Source of the DNA: a virus
Virus record (IMG/VR): IMGVR_UViG_3300032299_000539
Coordinates: 1-38,995 of that record
Length of the DNA: 38,995 nt
Reading direction: 5' to 3' (one strand)
The notes under the pieces are model-generated. The model worked only from the letters and a program-made list of their open reading frames with translations, made no database searches and was not told the origin of the DNA. A program made the position numbers and the translations under genes. This document shows positions 28,701 through 37,415 of this stretch, piece after piece. Position 1 is the first letter of the stretch. Each line of letters begins with the position of its first letter.

Positions 28701-30957
28701 TGCTGCCAGATAAAACACCAGTAGGCATGTGCTTATATGTCCACTCCATAGCATTAGCCATGAAGCGTGGGAAAGGAATAACTGTAGAGCCAATAGGACC
28801 AAGCTCTTCAATAAACTTCACAGCATGGAACATTGGGCCTTTGGTAGGCATCTTGCTGAATGTACCTGTTAGTGCTTCATTAACAGCATTCTGTAACACA
28901 TCAAAAGGTACTTGCTTACCTTGGGCAATAACGTCATACATGTTAATACCAACACGGCTTAATTGCTTCTCCACTGAGGAAGTGAACATAGCCTTGCGGA
29001 AGAAAGCATCCTGTGCTACGTTGAATGTGTTAGCAATTTGTGCTGCCTTAGACAAGTCATTAGGACCAGCTTCGCCTGTTGTCTTAACCATCCTTCGATA
29101 TAAAGCAGGAGTACCATTAAGCAAAGCTTCTGTCACTTCAGAAGACAAGTCTCTTTGGCCTAAGTAGAAAGCAGAGCGTACAGCATCATCATAGACACCC
29201 TTTAAGCCACCAGTGAAACTACCTGTTACTGGCTTACCAGTGGCAAGTTCTCCTGCTGTCTTTCCTAGTCTATATAAAGAAGATTCAATAGCTTCTGCTG
29301 CTGTACCAAAGGTAATGACAGACACACCAGAGAAGGCGTTCCTAAGAGTTGTAGAAAGCTGAGACACCATCAAGGCTTTTAGCTCTCTATCAAGACGCAT
29401 ACCAAAGTCTCTAACACCAGTGAATGCAGAAGTTACAGCACTTCTATCACCATACATCTTATTCAGTTCAGATGCAGCAGCAGGGTCAATGTTCTTCAGT
29501 TTGTTTTGTAAGCGAGCAACTACAGATAGGCTCTGCAAAGAACGAGCAGCATCCCCTGCTGAAGTTCTAAACATCTTAGCAAACTCATCTGGTGTTACAT
29601 CGGCAGAGGCCAATGCTCTCTCGAACACAATGTCATCAAATGTATCTACAGATTCTAGTGTACGTTTAATAGCATCAGAAACTTTCTCTGTAGCTTGAGG
29701 AGCAAGCTCAGGCATTTGTTTCCAAATGTCTTGAGCAATCAGTGTAGCTCTCTTGTTAAGATCGTTCCTAACTTCCATCTGAGCTACAGACGTAGGCTGG
29801 CCTTGAGCATCAAGAAGCTTACGTCCTTCATAGATGTCATAAGCATCTTCCAATGCTTTATCTGTTGGATCTTTTGGTGTTACTTCTACCTTAGGTGCAG
29901 GTGTTGTTGGTTCACCAACAGCTGGCTTTCTAGATTTAAGAATTTCATTTAGTTGACTAGTCTTACCTTTGACAGCTCCACGCAGGAAAGGAAGTACTTC
30001 TACTGTTTCAGTGACAGCACCAATAGCACCAGCTAAGGCAACTTCTTTTCCTCTAACACCTTCTTGCAGTCTCTTCTCTCTATCTTCAACATATGTTTTT
30101 AATAGAGCTTGTCCTGTTGCATCTAATGTAGCAGGATCAATCTTTTTAGCTTGATCAAGCTCAGCTTGAGCTACATTCAATTCAATCTTTTGAGTAGTGA
30201 CATTCTGAGCAGCGGTGGTAATGCCACCAACAGCAGGAGTAGCAGTAGCCATCCCAACACCTTTAGCGGAAGTTAGTGCAGCTTTGGTTCCTTTTTCTGT
30301 TATTAGTTTAGATAGGCCACTAGTAGCCACCTTACCAGTACCTAAGGTTAGGGCTGTAGATGGGCTACTAATAATACTAGAGATAGCATCGATTACTGGA
30401 CGGAATCCCTTTTGTCCTCTATTCTTTTCATCAAACACACCAGCAGTGTTCTTGAACAAATCATAAGCAGCACCTGCTTTTAAAATGTCTTCTTTCTTGG
30501 CATTGTTTAAATACTGCATCTCCCCCACACTATCAATTTCATTACCAAAATCAAGTCTCCTCATGTGTGTAGCGAAACGATTAACAAAGTCTTGTTTTGT
30601 TTCACCTTTTCTAGGAGTGCCTTCTTGCTGCCCAAACCGAGCAAGAGCATATTCTTGAATAACTTTATAGTTGTTGTTATCTTTCCACAAAGCATCAAAA
30701 GGAATCTTCTTTGCTTCTTCTTCTCTAATATCTGCTGCTCTTTTCACCAAAGCTGTAGCTTTCTGTGGACGAACAAAGAAGGAGGGTTTAGTTAAATCTT
30801 CTACTGGTGTAGGGGCAGCAGTTTGAGGTGCTGGTGCAGAAACAAAAGAAGAAAATTCATCTTTCTTTGTAGGAAGAAAAGAAGAAAACTCATCTTGTGG
30901 AGGAGAAGCAGAAGCCCCCGTAGGGGCTGCAGTAAAGAGGTCAAATTCATTTGCCAT
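25687..30957 (-). CDS. Giant internal virion protein with putative ADP-ribosyltransferase domain, 1756 aa
   Basis: Likely injected with the DNA. The N-terminus has DEFSSF repeats and is Ala/Pro-rich. The middle is helical, with a region (VSQLSTTLRNAFSGVSVITF) like large polyvalent virion proteins. An AAGGVVKMSVGGSMAKK linker (near 1210) leads to the C-terminal part. This part has VTLYHGTETNADDI (H1428, G1429, T1430), NIGATSFTKDIRFN (S1462) and ILETKIPY (E1486), in the order of ADP-ribosyltransferase His/Ser/Glu motifs. The function is inferred. The gene ends convergent with the 152-aa gene and is the last of the leftward late operon. Confidence 0.85.
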   Translation of the reverse strand: MANEFDLFTAAPTGASASPPQDEFSSFLPTKKDEFSSFVSAPAPQTAAPTPVEDLTKPSFFVRPQKATALVKRAADIREEEAKKIPFDALWKDNNNYKVIQEYALARFGQQEGTPRKGETKQDFVNRFATHMRRLDFGNEIDSVGEMQYLNNAKKEDILKAGAAYDLFKNTAGVFDEKNRGQKGFRPVIDAISSIISSPSTALTLGTGKVATSGLSKLITEKGTKAALTSAKGVGMATATPAVGGITTAAQNVTTQKIELNVAQAELDQAKKIDPATLDATGQALLKTYVEDREKRLQEGVRGKEVALAGAIGAVTETVEVLPFLRGAVKGKTSQLNEILKSRKPAVGEPTTPAPKVEVTPKDPTDKALEDAYDIYEGRKLLDAQGQPTSVAQMEVRNDLNKRATLIAQDIWKQMPELAPQATEKVSDAIKRTLESVDTFDDIVFERALASADVTPDEFAKMFRTSAGDAARSLQSLSVVARLQNKLKNIDPAAASELNKMYGDRSAVTSAFTGVRDFGMRLDRELKALMVSQLSTTLRNAFSGVSVITFGTAAEAIESSLYRLGKTAGELATGKPVTGSFTGGLKGVYDDAVRSAFYLGQRDLSSEVTEALLNGTPALYRRMVKTTGEAGPNDLSKAAQIANTFNVAQDAFFRKAMFTSSVEKQLSRVGINMYDVIAQGKQVPFDVLQNAVNEALTGTFSKMPTKGPMFHAVKFIEELGPIGSTVIPFPRFMANAMEWTYKHMPTGVLSGSTDIAAGLTKMAKGEADMGTKQVTIGLENFSKGAVGTAALYAAYKYRQENQDTEWYNTKNPDGSTVDARALFPAAPFLALGDYLVKFQNGRTDEFKSKEFLEAMTGFKAPAGTYSWLGDKFAEAQSNAGTGEDTANNKVKTFFGEWVGEYLGRALVPFQQISDIIGAIDRNETLPRDAYQIPAGEEGFTSSATQQLMKRTPILKQELPVYQPPLRETAAFNDNGPLKMLSGIAIKGVPSELEGEVSRLKVPFNKIFTTTGDKIVDAEARKVMAPLVMEQFDNLKNTSFYSEASKDLQKIALQNLIGWAQKTAKEIATSKDEAAAFAAGKQPRLYEVQYSKLPAELKRVVVETYKQQQGKDLETTKDYASALAIAAAMRELPGYAVGGDVRDLGKASLYENQMKKLTASKLKVISSQFREVFGRPFDPATDYKEAVTLAKDTGLISSGYAAGGVVKMSVGGSMAKKIVGEAAEAGIKRGTMSLGDIITKHSVTPVTQQTAQALAAPASAIAKTPYVKNKYGPAVSQPKPVDVEMEKLVSEAEAVPPPKIEPEVVPEIKTDLPMEEPISPYMKELSEINLNKPKFGTGLETRQNTLSSLKDLRTNAFDKLIEMPNVAGKIEDDVIAVAQGEYRAAKGKEVDVNDPKAVEDFVSFSIPLQKKLDDLRVKYKDRPPVTLYHGTETNADDILKRGFTDPQNISDTWHTELNIGATSFTKDIRFNLSDPRFGGKEPANILETKIPYADYEFRRINMPMEQYRKSAGNGDMNTIARSITGSPTVARPLGIPRSLGLKETEDAFTESEKLAISRNMRETEKKIPLAEQQDKVKRMAMYKLQSIKDDFLVPETMKPIKEGGRGSEEVQSLNAYRTIRSIIRNEFRETGGAAALKAGETPIIKSSQTTAGRLKMFAKNQSDIYMEVDDFIPKVIASLEKVGNKDKAEALRVLEDQFKVLRKYNVGMDTPSSVLKDINREEIKAVDAIRDLVGGTYRDKETKKRIGLAKGGLASRR

Positions 30958-30960
30958 TAA

Positions 30961-32406
30961 TTATTCCCAGTTAGTACCGTTCCACTTTTTAATAGCTGTG
31001 CCATCTGCTGTTCTGTATCTCTGACCAACAATCAATTTATTTGTGTCTGGTTTACCATCTGCTGTATAAGGCAAAGGAATAGCAGGAGTGGGGGTTGATC
31101 TACCGCTTGCTGTAGATGCTGCTGGCACTACAGGGGCAGTGGGTGTAGCAGGTGCAGCAGGTGCTGGAGTTCCTGCAGCAGCAGCCTTAGCAGCCGCTAC
31201 ATCTTCGGTAGTTAACACATTACCACCAGCTACAGCTTTTCCATTTCTAAAGTTTATACCAATAGATATTAAAGCGTTCTTATGAAACTCAGACTTAGGA
31301 ACACCATTAACGGTGAAGTCATTAATAATTTCGTTTTTAGCTTTAGTCATCGCAGCTTTAAACTCTGTGTCACCAATTGCTTTAGGTGTCATAGTAATTG
31401 TACCATCCAAGGCAACCGTAGAAATAAACTTACCCGGAATTAGCTCTTCCATTCTAGAAGACACTGATCTATTAGCAATGGTAATCCAATTGCTTTGTGT
31501 TGTTTTTTCAGGTGCTGAAGGTGCTGGAAGCTCACGAAGCAATACTTTACGTTGTTGTAAGAGAGCTTCTAAATTCTTAGCTTTGCTTGGGTTCTTTTCA
31601 GACATGGCCTTTTGAATTTCTGATACCATATCGCTTTGAATCTCAGCTTCAGATTTCTTTTCAACCCTCATCTTCTCATTCAAGATGACAAGCCTACCAA
31701 TGTTAGCATCAGCTTTAGCAATTGCCTGTGGATCACCAGACTGTTGAGCAGTGAGAAACTCAGCCTTGAGCCTCTTCTCCATCTTATCAAAATCTTCCGG
31801 CTTAGTTAAAGCAGAAGGATCCACCCTACCCATATTAGAAACAAAGGAAGAGGATGGCTTATATGTAGACATCAAGTCTTCTAAAGACACACCAAGCTTA
31901 GCTGCTGTTTGTTTAGCAACAAGTAAATTTCTTCTAGCTGTTCTCTTCTCAAAGAAGGAAGCATCTTCAGGAGCAGCAAACAAAGACTCAGCATTCACTG
32001 CTGCTTCTTTCTGCAAGCGATAAACATCATCAAAGTGTTTATTAATATCAATAGTAGGATCAACTCCTTCAACTTGCTTAATGAAACCTCTGTTTGTTTT
32101 CTTAAACCACTCTGGATCATCATCCAGTTTCTTAAGAATACTTTCAGCTAGTTTAGGTTTAGTGGCAATATTAATTAGTTGACTATTATCCAAAGGACCA
32201 TCAGCAAACTCAATACCTCTAAGAGAATTAACAACCTTAGTTGCTGATGCTCTTTCTGTTTCAAGTTCTTTTCTTCTCTCAAGTCTAGTTGTATAAGAAG
32301 CTTTTAGTTTCTCTTGAATAGCAGCAGTATTAAGTTCATCTTCCTGCTTGGTCTTTTCAGTGAACCCCTCAAGAGCACCTTGTAATAGTGGAATTAAAAA
32401 AGACAT
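30961..32406 (-). CDS. Probable internal virion protein, 481 aa
   Basis: Helical and coiled-coil-rich, with many Lys/Glu stretches from about 20 to 330. An Ala-Pro-Thr linker (about 405-445) and a short C-terminal domain ending LIVGQRYRTADGTAIKKWNG follow, like small binding modules at the ends of virion proteins. It lies between two virion genes in the late operon, 3 nt from the 1756-aa gene, so it is probably made with it. The specific role is unknown. Confidence 0.82.
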   Translation of the reverse strand: MSFLIPLLQGALEGFTEKTKQEDELNTAAIQEKLKASYTTRLERRKELETERASATKVVNSLRGIEFADGPLDNSQLINIATKPKLAESILKKLDDDPEWFKKTNRGFIKQVEGVDPTIDINKHFDDVYRLQKEAAVNAESLFAAPEDASFFEKRTARRNLLVAKQTAAKLGVSLEDLMSTYKPSSSFVSNMGRVDPSALTKPEDFDKMEKRLKAEFLTAQQSGDPQAIAKADANIGRLVILNEKMRVEKKSEAEIQSDMVSEIQKAMSEKNPSKAKNLEALLQQRKVLLRELPAPSAPEKTTQSNWITIANRSVSSRMEELIPGKFISTVALDGTITMTPKAIGDTEFKAAMTKAKNEIINDFTVNGVPKSEFHKNALISIGINFRNGKAVAGGNVLTTEDVAAAKAAAAGTPAPAAPATPTAPVVPAASTASGRSTPTPAIPLPYTADGKPDTNKLIVGQRYRTADGTAIKKWNGTNWE

Positions 32407-32885
32407 TACATATTTCCTTTAGACATCAAACCCTTATTAACAGGAACTAAAGATTGAATAGCTTCTTCAGTTTTAGCTTCTGAACTATTAACAACTTTTT
32501 CTACAAGAGTTCTGTCTAAAACTTTACCTTTTAATTTATCTTCTTCATCTATGAAATATTCAATATCATTTAATTCAGCTAAGGTGATAAACAATTCAAC
32601 AATGACAGGCATTACTAAGAAACCTACATCAACAGTGTGAATACCTTTCATCATATTAAACATGATGACTCCATTAGCCAACGACTGAAGAGGAACACCT
32701 AGCTCAATTGCATCAATAACTTTATCAATAGCATCTTGATCTTCTGTAAGTTTATCGATATAAAAATCAGCTACCTGTTGAATTGTTACAAATTGAGGAG
32801 GTTGTTCCCAAGGCATACTGCCCGGTTCTGTTGTCAAAGACATGCCGGGAATTGGAGCTTCTAAAAAATCTTCATCCTTTATCAT
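32406..32885 (-). CDS. Virion-associated protein, 159 aa
   Basis: Begins MIKDEDFLEAPIPGMSLTTE and continues with PWEQPPQF, a phrase recurring in late genes of environmental podoviruses as I recall them. A helical middle with hydrophobic stretches (VGFLVMPVIVELFITLAELN) follows. RBS GGAG. Its stop overlaps the next gene by one base. Probably structural; not more can be said. Confidence 0.8.
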   Translation of the reverse strand: MIKDEDFLEAPIPGMSLTTEPGSMPWEQPPQFVTIQQVADFYIDKLTEDQDAIDKVIDAIELGVPLQSLANGVIMFNMMKGIHTVDVGFLVMPVIVELFITLAELNDIEYFIDEEDKLKGKVLDRTLVEKVVNSSEAKTEEAIQSLVPVNKGLMSKGNM

Positions 32886-33087
32886 TTAAAAGCTCCTTCT
32901 TTTGTTTACGAATAATCTCAACATACTTAGCCACTTGTTGCTCAGCAGTCATCTTACCTTCTGGTGCTGCTTCCTTCTTTGTTGGGCGATCCACAATACC
33001 TTTCGATACTGCAGTGGGCTTGGATACTGACATGTTCTTTTCAACAATGCTATTTATCTTGCTGTAATACTTCTTAAAATTCTGCAT
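32872..33087 (-). CDS. Small basic late protein, 71 aa
   Basis: Begins MQNFKKYYSKINSIVEKNMS and contains two helices with a Pro/Lys-rich linker. It overlaps the next gene by 14 nt and follows the fibre gene by 2 nt. Function unknown; late by position. Confidence 0.75.
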   Translation of the reverse strand: MQNFKKYYSKINSIVEKNMSVSKPTAVSKGIVDRPTKKEAAPEGKMTAEQQVAKYVEIIRKQKKELLNDKG

Positions 33088-33089
33088 AA

Positions 33090-36000
33090 TTATTTCTTCT
33101 CCAGATCATTCAATCGTGTAGAAAGCAAATCAACCTTAGTGATGAGTTCATTAACGGAAGCCACTAACAAACCAGTAATTGCTGCATAATCTACCATGTC
33201 CCAATTTGGATTAAATGGGGTGGGCTTAACAGCTTCTGGCAACACCTTCTTAACTTGCCCTGCCAATACACCCATTGTAGTGATTGTACTATTATGACCA
33301 AAAGGCTCAGTCTCTACTTTATAAGTATAGGAGTATCCACCAATTTCTTTAATTTTATCTAAAGCATTAGTGATTGGCCCTTGTATATCCTTCATTCGTT
33401 CATCACTTGACATGAGAAGCATAGCTGTTGCCTTAGCTGCTGTAGTTATGAGGCTTCCTGTTGCTTTGGTCTTTTCTGCTGCTACCCCTGCATTTTTTGT
33501 GGCATCTGCTTGTATTGCAGAAATTGCAAGTTTGTTAGCTCTATCTTCATCGTTTTGTCCTTGTTGCCAAGCAAAAGAAACACTGTCTCTATAAAGCTGT
33601 GTCTGATTATTATATTCTGCCAATGTCATATTCTGTGACAACTGTGCATTCAAGCTGTTTGCTGCGTTTGTAGCTGCTGTGTTAGCAGTTGAAATCTCTC
33701 TTAGCCACTGAGCATTAGATTGATCAATAACCAATCGTTGAGAAGCATTAAAAGCTTGTCTTTGATTCTGTGCTTCTGTATTAAACTTAGCTATAGAGTT
33801 TGCTTGATCAGTGTTAAACTGACTAACTGCTGTAGTTTGTGTTGCATTAAATTGACTAACTTGTGTAGCCATTGTTGCATTAAATTGAGTGACTTGATTT
33901 TCACTAGCAGCATTAAATTGCTTAGCAGCATTGGCAGAAGCAGTGTCTGATAACAATGCTTGTGTTGTTGCTTGTGCTTTAAACAATATGGCTTGCTGTG
34001 TATTGTCTAAGTTCTTCATGTCCATAGCTAGGAAAGCCTGAGCATTAGTAACAGCAGCTTGCTGTCTAGCATTCAGGTTTGCCATGTCCATAGCAGCATA
34101 ATTAGCAGCATTGGCTAACACTGTGGCTTGCTGATTACTTAAATCAGCTAAGTTAACTTGCTGGATAAGCTGTGAGTTTGCCAGTGCTGTTTGTTGGTCT
34201 GCTGTGAAATTAATGTTAGCAATCTCAGACACACGGGCAGCATTGGTTATAGACACTTGCTGTCTATTGCTAAGCTCTTGTCCTTTTAACGCTGCTTCAA
34301 TTTGAGCATTAGCCAACGCTGTCTGTTGTTTGTTAGACATGTTAGCAACTTCAATTTGCATAGCATTGGTTGTGTTATACAAACGTGTTTGTTGTTCTGC
34401 TGTAAGATTTAAATTTCTTTCTTGCAATACAGAAGAAACATTAAACAAAGCTGTTTGTTGCTTGTTCTGCAACACTTGACCTTCCATAGCTGCTCTAGCT
34501 TGGAAGTCTTGAATGAATGCTTGTTGTTTATTTGTTGCATCAAACTTAGCATCTTCAAAGTTTTGTGTGCTTTGAAGCATTGCTGTTTGTTGTTCATTAG
34601 AAAGCTCTTGACCAACAATGGCTGCTCTAACTTGCAGGTTAGCAAGAGATGTTTGTTGACGAGCATTCAGATTTGCTAAATCAATTTGTATATTCTCAGC
34701 AGATCTTTGCATAGCTGCTTGCTGTGCATTGCTAAGATTGATGTTATTAACTTCAGCATAACGAGCAGCATTAGTAATAGCTACCTGTGTTTTAACACTT
34801 AAGTTCTTTTCTTCAGCCGCAGCTTTAAGCTGTGCATTAGCTAACACAACTGCTTGTTGATTAGAAAGATTTTGGCTTTGTAAAGCAAAGGAATTAGCAC
34901 TGTTCTGTAAAGCAGCTTGCTGACGATTGTTTAGGTTAGCTAAGTCCATGTTCTGCAAAGCAGCAGCATTTGCAAGAGACACTTGTTGTCTATTGTTTAG
35001 GTTTGTTAAACCCATTGTTGCAAATGCCTGAGCATCTGCAGCAGCAATAGGAACAGCAGATTCCATAGCAGCTTGTACAATGGCAGCACCAGCCATGCTA
35101 CTTGCTCCTAGACCTCTAGCTGCCATAGCAGCATTAGCAGCTCGCATAGCACCCGCAGCCCAAGCAGGAGTGCCATCATTAAACTGCTGCATCAGCTTAT
35201 CCATCTGACCAGCAACAGTAGCAGCAGCTTCAACAGTACCTGTCTGTGCTGTAGCTAATGACTGACTAAAGCTTCCTTGCTGTGCTGTAGCTACAGCTGC
35301 ACTGTTCAATGCATCCATTGTTGCAGCCACAGCTTGTACAGCTTCAAGCTGTAAGCCTTGCTTAGCTACATCAACCAGTTCTTGCTGTGTTACAGCACGT
35401 TGCTGAGAAACAGCAGTGGAAGTGGCTGTTGTTTGTTGGGAAGTAGCAGAAGGAATCTCTGCCGCTTTAGCTGCAGGTAACACAGCAGGAGCATCCATTG
35501 AAGCATATCTAACTTCAGGAAGTGTATATTCTGTTTCTGCTTTAGCTTGAGGAGTGCCTGTAAGTTGTGCTGCTTGTGCTGCAAATGTTTTATCTGTAGT
35601 GGCTGCAGTAGCTTTAGCTGGTCCACCAACATCTGCCATTGTAGCAGCTTTAGCTAGTTGTCCTTCTGTTAATGCCAAGTCAGGAACATTTGCCACTTGT
35701 GCTGCAGCAGGAGCAGTAGGAGCTTTTGCAATAGCTTCTTTAGAAATCTGTCCTTGTGCCGCTGTAACTTGTGCCTCTTTTGATACTGCACCAGTAGCTC
35801 CAGTGACACCAGCCAATGCTTCTCCAACTGCAGGAGCAGCTTTAGAAGCTTCATATGTAGCCGCTGGCCCAGTTTGAGTGGCTGTAGCTTGTCCTGCCGT
35901 GGCAGTAGCAGCCCCTGTTACCTGTGTTGCTGTCTCACCAGCCCTGCTTTCTGTGCTTATTTTTTGAGCATCAGTAGGAGCAATTTGTGCAGCAGTTACT

Positions 36001-36560
36001 TGAGAAGCTTTTCCAGCAACGGGAACAGGAGCAATAGGTGCTACAGCAGGTGTTGATCCTCTTGTGGCAGAAGCTGCTGGGGTTGCTGTCCCTGCTGCTG
36101 ACTGTATTTCTGATGGCTGTAATGCTGCATTTCCTGCAGCACCCTTAGGTACTTGGATGTAGTTAGGCGTACCATCATCATTATACCCTTGCTGCATCAC
36201 ATCGTAGTCTTGTCCTGAAGATGTTGCTGGTGTTGTTGGTACTGGAAGTGCTACAGATTGTGTAGGTGGATTCAAAGTGGGTAAGTTATCCTCACCACTA
36301 GAGAAAGGCATACCAACTCCCATGCCTGAACCACCATCCTCATTAACACCAGCAACAAGATCACCACCAACACGATAGTTACGTTTATTTTTTACAAGCC
36401 CACCCTTAGCCATACGCTCAGCATACTTACCAGTGATGGCAGAATACTTAGCCTCTAACGCAGGAGAGGAAGCAATGAACTCATCAAAGCCTTGCATAGG
36501 GCCATCATAGCCTAGTTTTCTAGCTACTATTTCCTTTTGTTGTGCTGTAAAATCTTTCAT
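33090..36560 (-). CDS. Tail fibre with S74 self-cleaving chaperone, 1156 aa
   Basis: The N-terminus (1-80) ends in a Gly-rich AKGGLV linker. Residues about 130-450 are Ala/Thr/Gln-rich low-complexity sequence. The long middle (about 480-920) is a repeat of about 33 residues with LxNxQQxAxxNA, coiled-coil-like and rich in Gln/Asn. The C-terminus has SDERMKDIQGPI (S1052, K1057), the S74 peptidase motif; by homology to endosialidase it cleaves before S1052, releasing a 105-residue trimerisation chaperone after folding. It ends in a coiled coil. Likely the host-binding fibre, or a central fibre; the receptor is unknown. Confidence 0.88.
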   Translation of the reverse strand: MKDFTAQQKEIVARKLGYDGPMQGFDEFIASSPALEAKYSAITGKYAERMAKGGLVKNKRNYRVGGDLVAGVNEDGGSGMGVGMPFSSGEDNLPTLNPPTQSVALPVPTTPATSSGQDYDVMQQGYNDDGTPNYIQVPKGAAGNAALQPSEIQSAAGTATPAASATRGSTPAVAPIAPVPVAGKASQVTAAQIAPTDAQKISTESRAGETATQVTGAATATAGQATATQTGPAATYEASKAAPAVGEALAGVTGATGAVSKEAQVTAAQGQISKEAIAKAPTAPAAAQVANVPDLALTEGQLAKAATMADVGGPAKATAATTDKTFAAQAAQLTGTPQAKAETEYTLPEVRYASMDAPAVLPAAKAAEIPSATSQQTTATSTAVSQQRAVTQQELVDVAKQGLQLEAVQAVAATMDALNSAAVATAQQGSFSQSLATAQTGTVEAAATVAGQMDKLMQQFNDGTPAWAAGAMRAANAAMAARGLGASSMAGAAIVQAAMESAVPIAAADAQAFATMGLTNLNNRQQVSLANAAALQNMDLANLNNRQQAALQNSANSFALQSQNLSNQQAVVLANAQLKAAAEEKNLSVKTQVAITNAARYAEVNNINLSNAQQAAMQRSAENIQIDLANLNARQQTSLANLQVRAAIVGQELSNEQQTAMLQSTQNFEDAKFDATNKQQAFIQDFQARAAMEGQVLQNKQQTALFNVSSVLQERNLNLTAEQQTRLYNTTNAMQIEVANMSNKQQTALANAQIEAALKGQELSNRQQVSITNAARVSEIANINFTADQQTALANSQLIQQVNLADLSNQQATVLANAANYAAMDMANLNARQQAAVTNAQAFLAMDMKNLDNTQQAILFKAQATTQALLSDTASANAAKQFNAASENQVTQFNATMATQVSQFNATQTTAVSQFNTDQANSIAKFNTEAQNQRQAFNASQRLVIDQSNAQWLREISTANTAATNAANSLNAQLSQNMTLAEYNNQTQLYRDSVSFAWQQGQNDEDRANKLAISAIQADATKNAGVAAEKTKATGSLITTAAKATAMLLMSSDERMKDIQGPITNALDKIKEIGGYSYTYKVETEPFGHNSTITTMGVLAGQVKKVLPEAVKPTPFNPNWDMVDYAAITGLLVASVNELITKVDLLSTRLNDLEKK

Positions 36561-36868
36561 ACTTTTCTTGGTTTCTCTATTGCTTCAGTCAAATAAGCAA
36601 GCATATCTCTGTTATCTCTTAGAAGTGCTATCACTCCTACAGTTACACAATACACTTGTCTCTCTGACATTTTTAATTGGAAGCAGTCGTCTATAGCGTG
36701 AATACATTCATGTAACAATGTATCTACAGCCGCCAAGGGGTGCTGACCAGACTTAATTTTAATTGAATAGTCTTCATAACTATACTCACCTAGTTGGCTG
36801 GGAAGTTCGTCCACAACCTTTACAGGTACTTCTCTGCCTACAATACTAAGAGAAGTTGGTAACATCAT
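36557..36868 (-). CDS. Zincin-like HExxH protein, 103 aa
   Basis: LLHECIHAIDD holds HExxH (H53, E54, H57), and E69 (KMSERQ) could be the third zinc ligand. The surrounding helix is followed by VGVIALLRDN. This is the pattern of small phage zincin-like metallopeptidases; the substrate is unknown. It lies between the fibre and the lysis genes and ends overlapping the fibre start by 4 nt, so a role in virion maturation or lysis is possible. The RBS is weak (AAAGAG). Confidence 0.82.
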   Translation of the reverse strand: MMLPTSLSIVGREVPVKVVDELPSQLGEYSYEDYSIKIKSGQHPLAAVDTLLHECIHAIDDCFQLKMSERQVYCVTVGVIALLRDNRDMLAYLTEAIEKPRKV

Positions 36869-36911
36869 TATAACTCTTTATTTAATGTGATAACACAAAT
36901 ATTACATTTAG

Positions 36912-37415
36912 TCAACTATTGAAAAGCTTAATCTCAGCTTTCCTTCGTTTAACTAAACCGGGGAGTTCTCTGCCTCCTCCTTTTGTCCACTGCATAAAAG
37001 CTTCAGCAGCTCCCTCCCAGTCATCTCTATTAATCTTCATTCTAATAGTAGATCTTTGAAAGTTCCCTAAGCCAGCATTGAATGCAAAAGAGACACACGC
37101 ATCGAAAGACCCTTGACGACCATTAAGAGCAGGAGCAAGTCGAAGAACACCACGTTCAAAACTACTGACATCATCTTCGAATAATTTATTGATCTCTTCT
37201 TTAGACCATACACGATTGTCTTCCTGCTTCAATTGATATTGTTGTCGAATACTACCATTATATCCCTCTTTTGCCACCACTGGAAGTCTTATCTGTTCCT
37301 GATAAAGAACATGACCATAGCCGATTGTCCAGACATGAGCAGGGCATAGGTAAGGCTTGTTCCTATACCCCTCATACTGGTGCATCAGATCAGCCCCAGC
37401 TTTACTCAGCTTCAT
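36912..37415 (-). CDS. Endolysin, GH24 lysozyme, 167 aa
   Basis: Cuts the peptidoglycan sugar chain. Catalytic triad E15-x8-C24-x5-T30 (YEGYRNKPYLCPAHVWTIG, then YGH): the Asp of T4 lysozyme is Cys, as in other phage members. The rest (SFAFNAGLGNFQRSTIRMKI, KGGGRELPGLVKRR) is typical GH24. No signal or anchor sequence is seen at the start, so export depends on a holin. ATGA-type overlap with the 3TM holin gene. A 43-nt gap separates it from the HExxH gene. Confidence 0.95.
   Translation of the reverse strand: MKLSKAGADLMHQYEGYRNKPYLCPAHVWTIGYGHVLYQEQIRLPVVAKEGYNGSIRQQYQLKQEDNRVWSKEEINKLFEDDVSSFERGVLRLAPALNGRQGSFDACVSFAFNAGLGNFQRSTIRMKINRDDWEGAAEAFMQWTKGGGRELPGLVKRRKAEIKLFNS

Noticed and set aside
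34409-34679. Open frames antisense or out of frame inside the fibre gene
   Set aside because: Shadows of the repetitive Gln/Asn codons; no RBS and Leu/Lys/Gln-biased composition.
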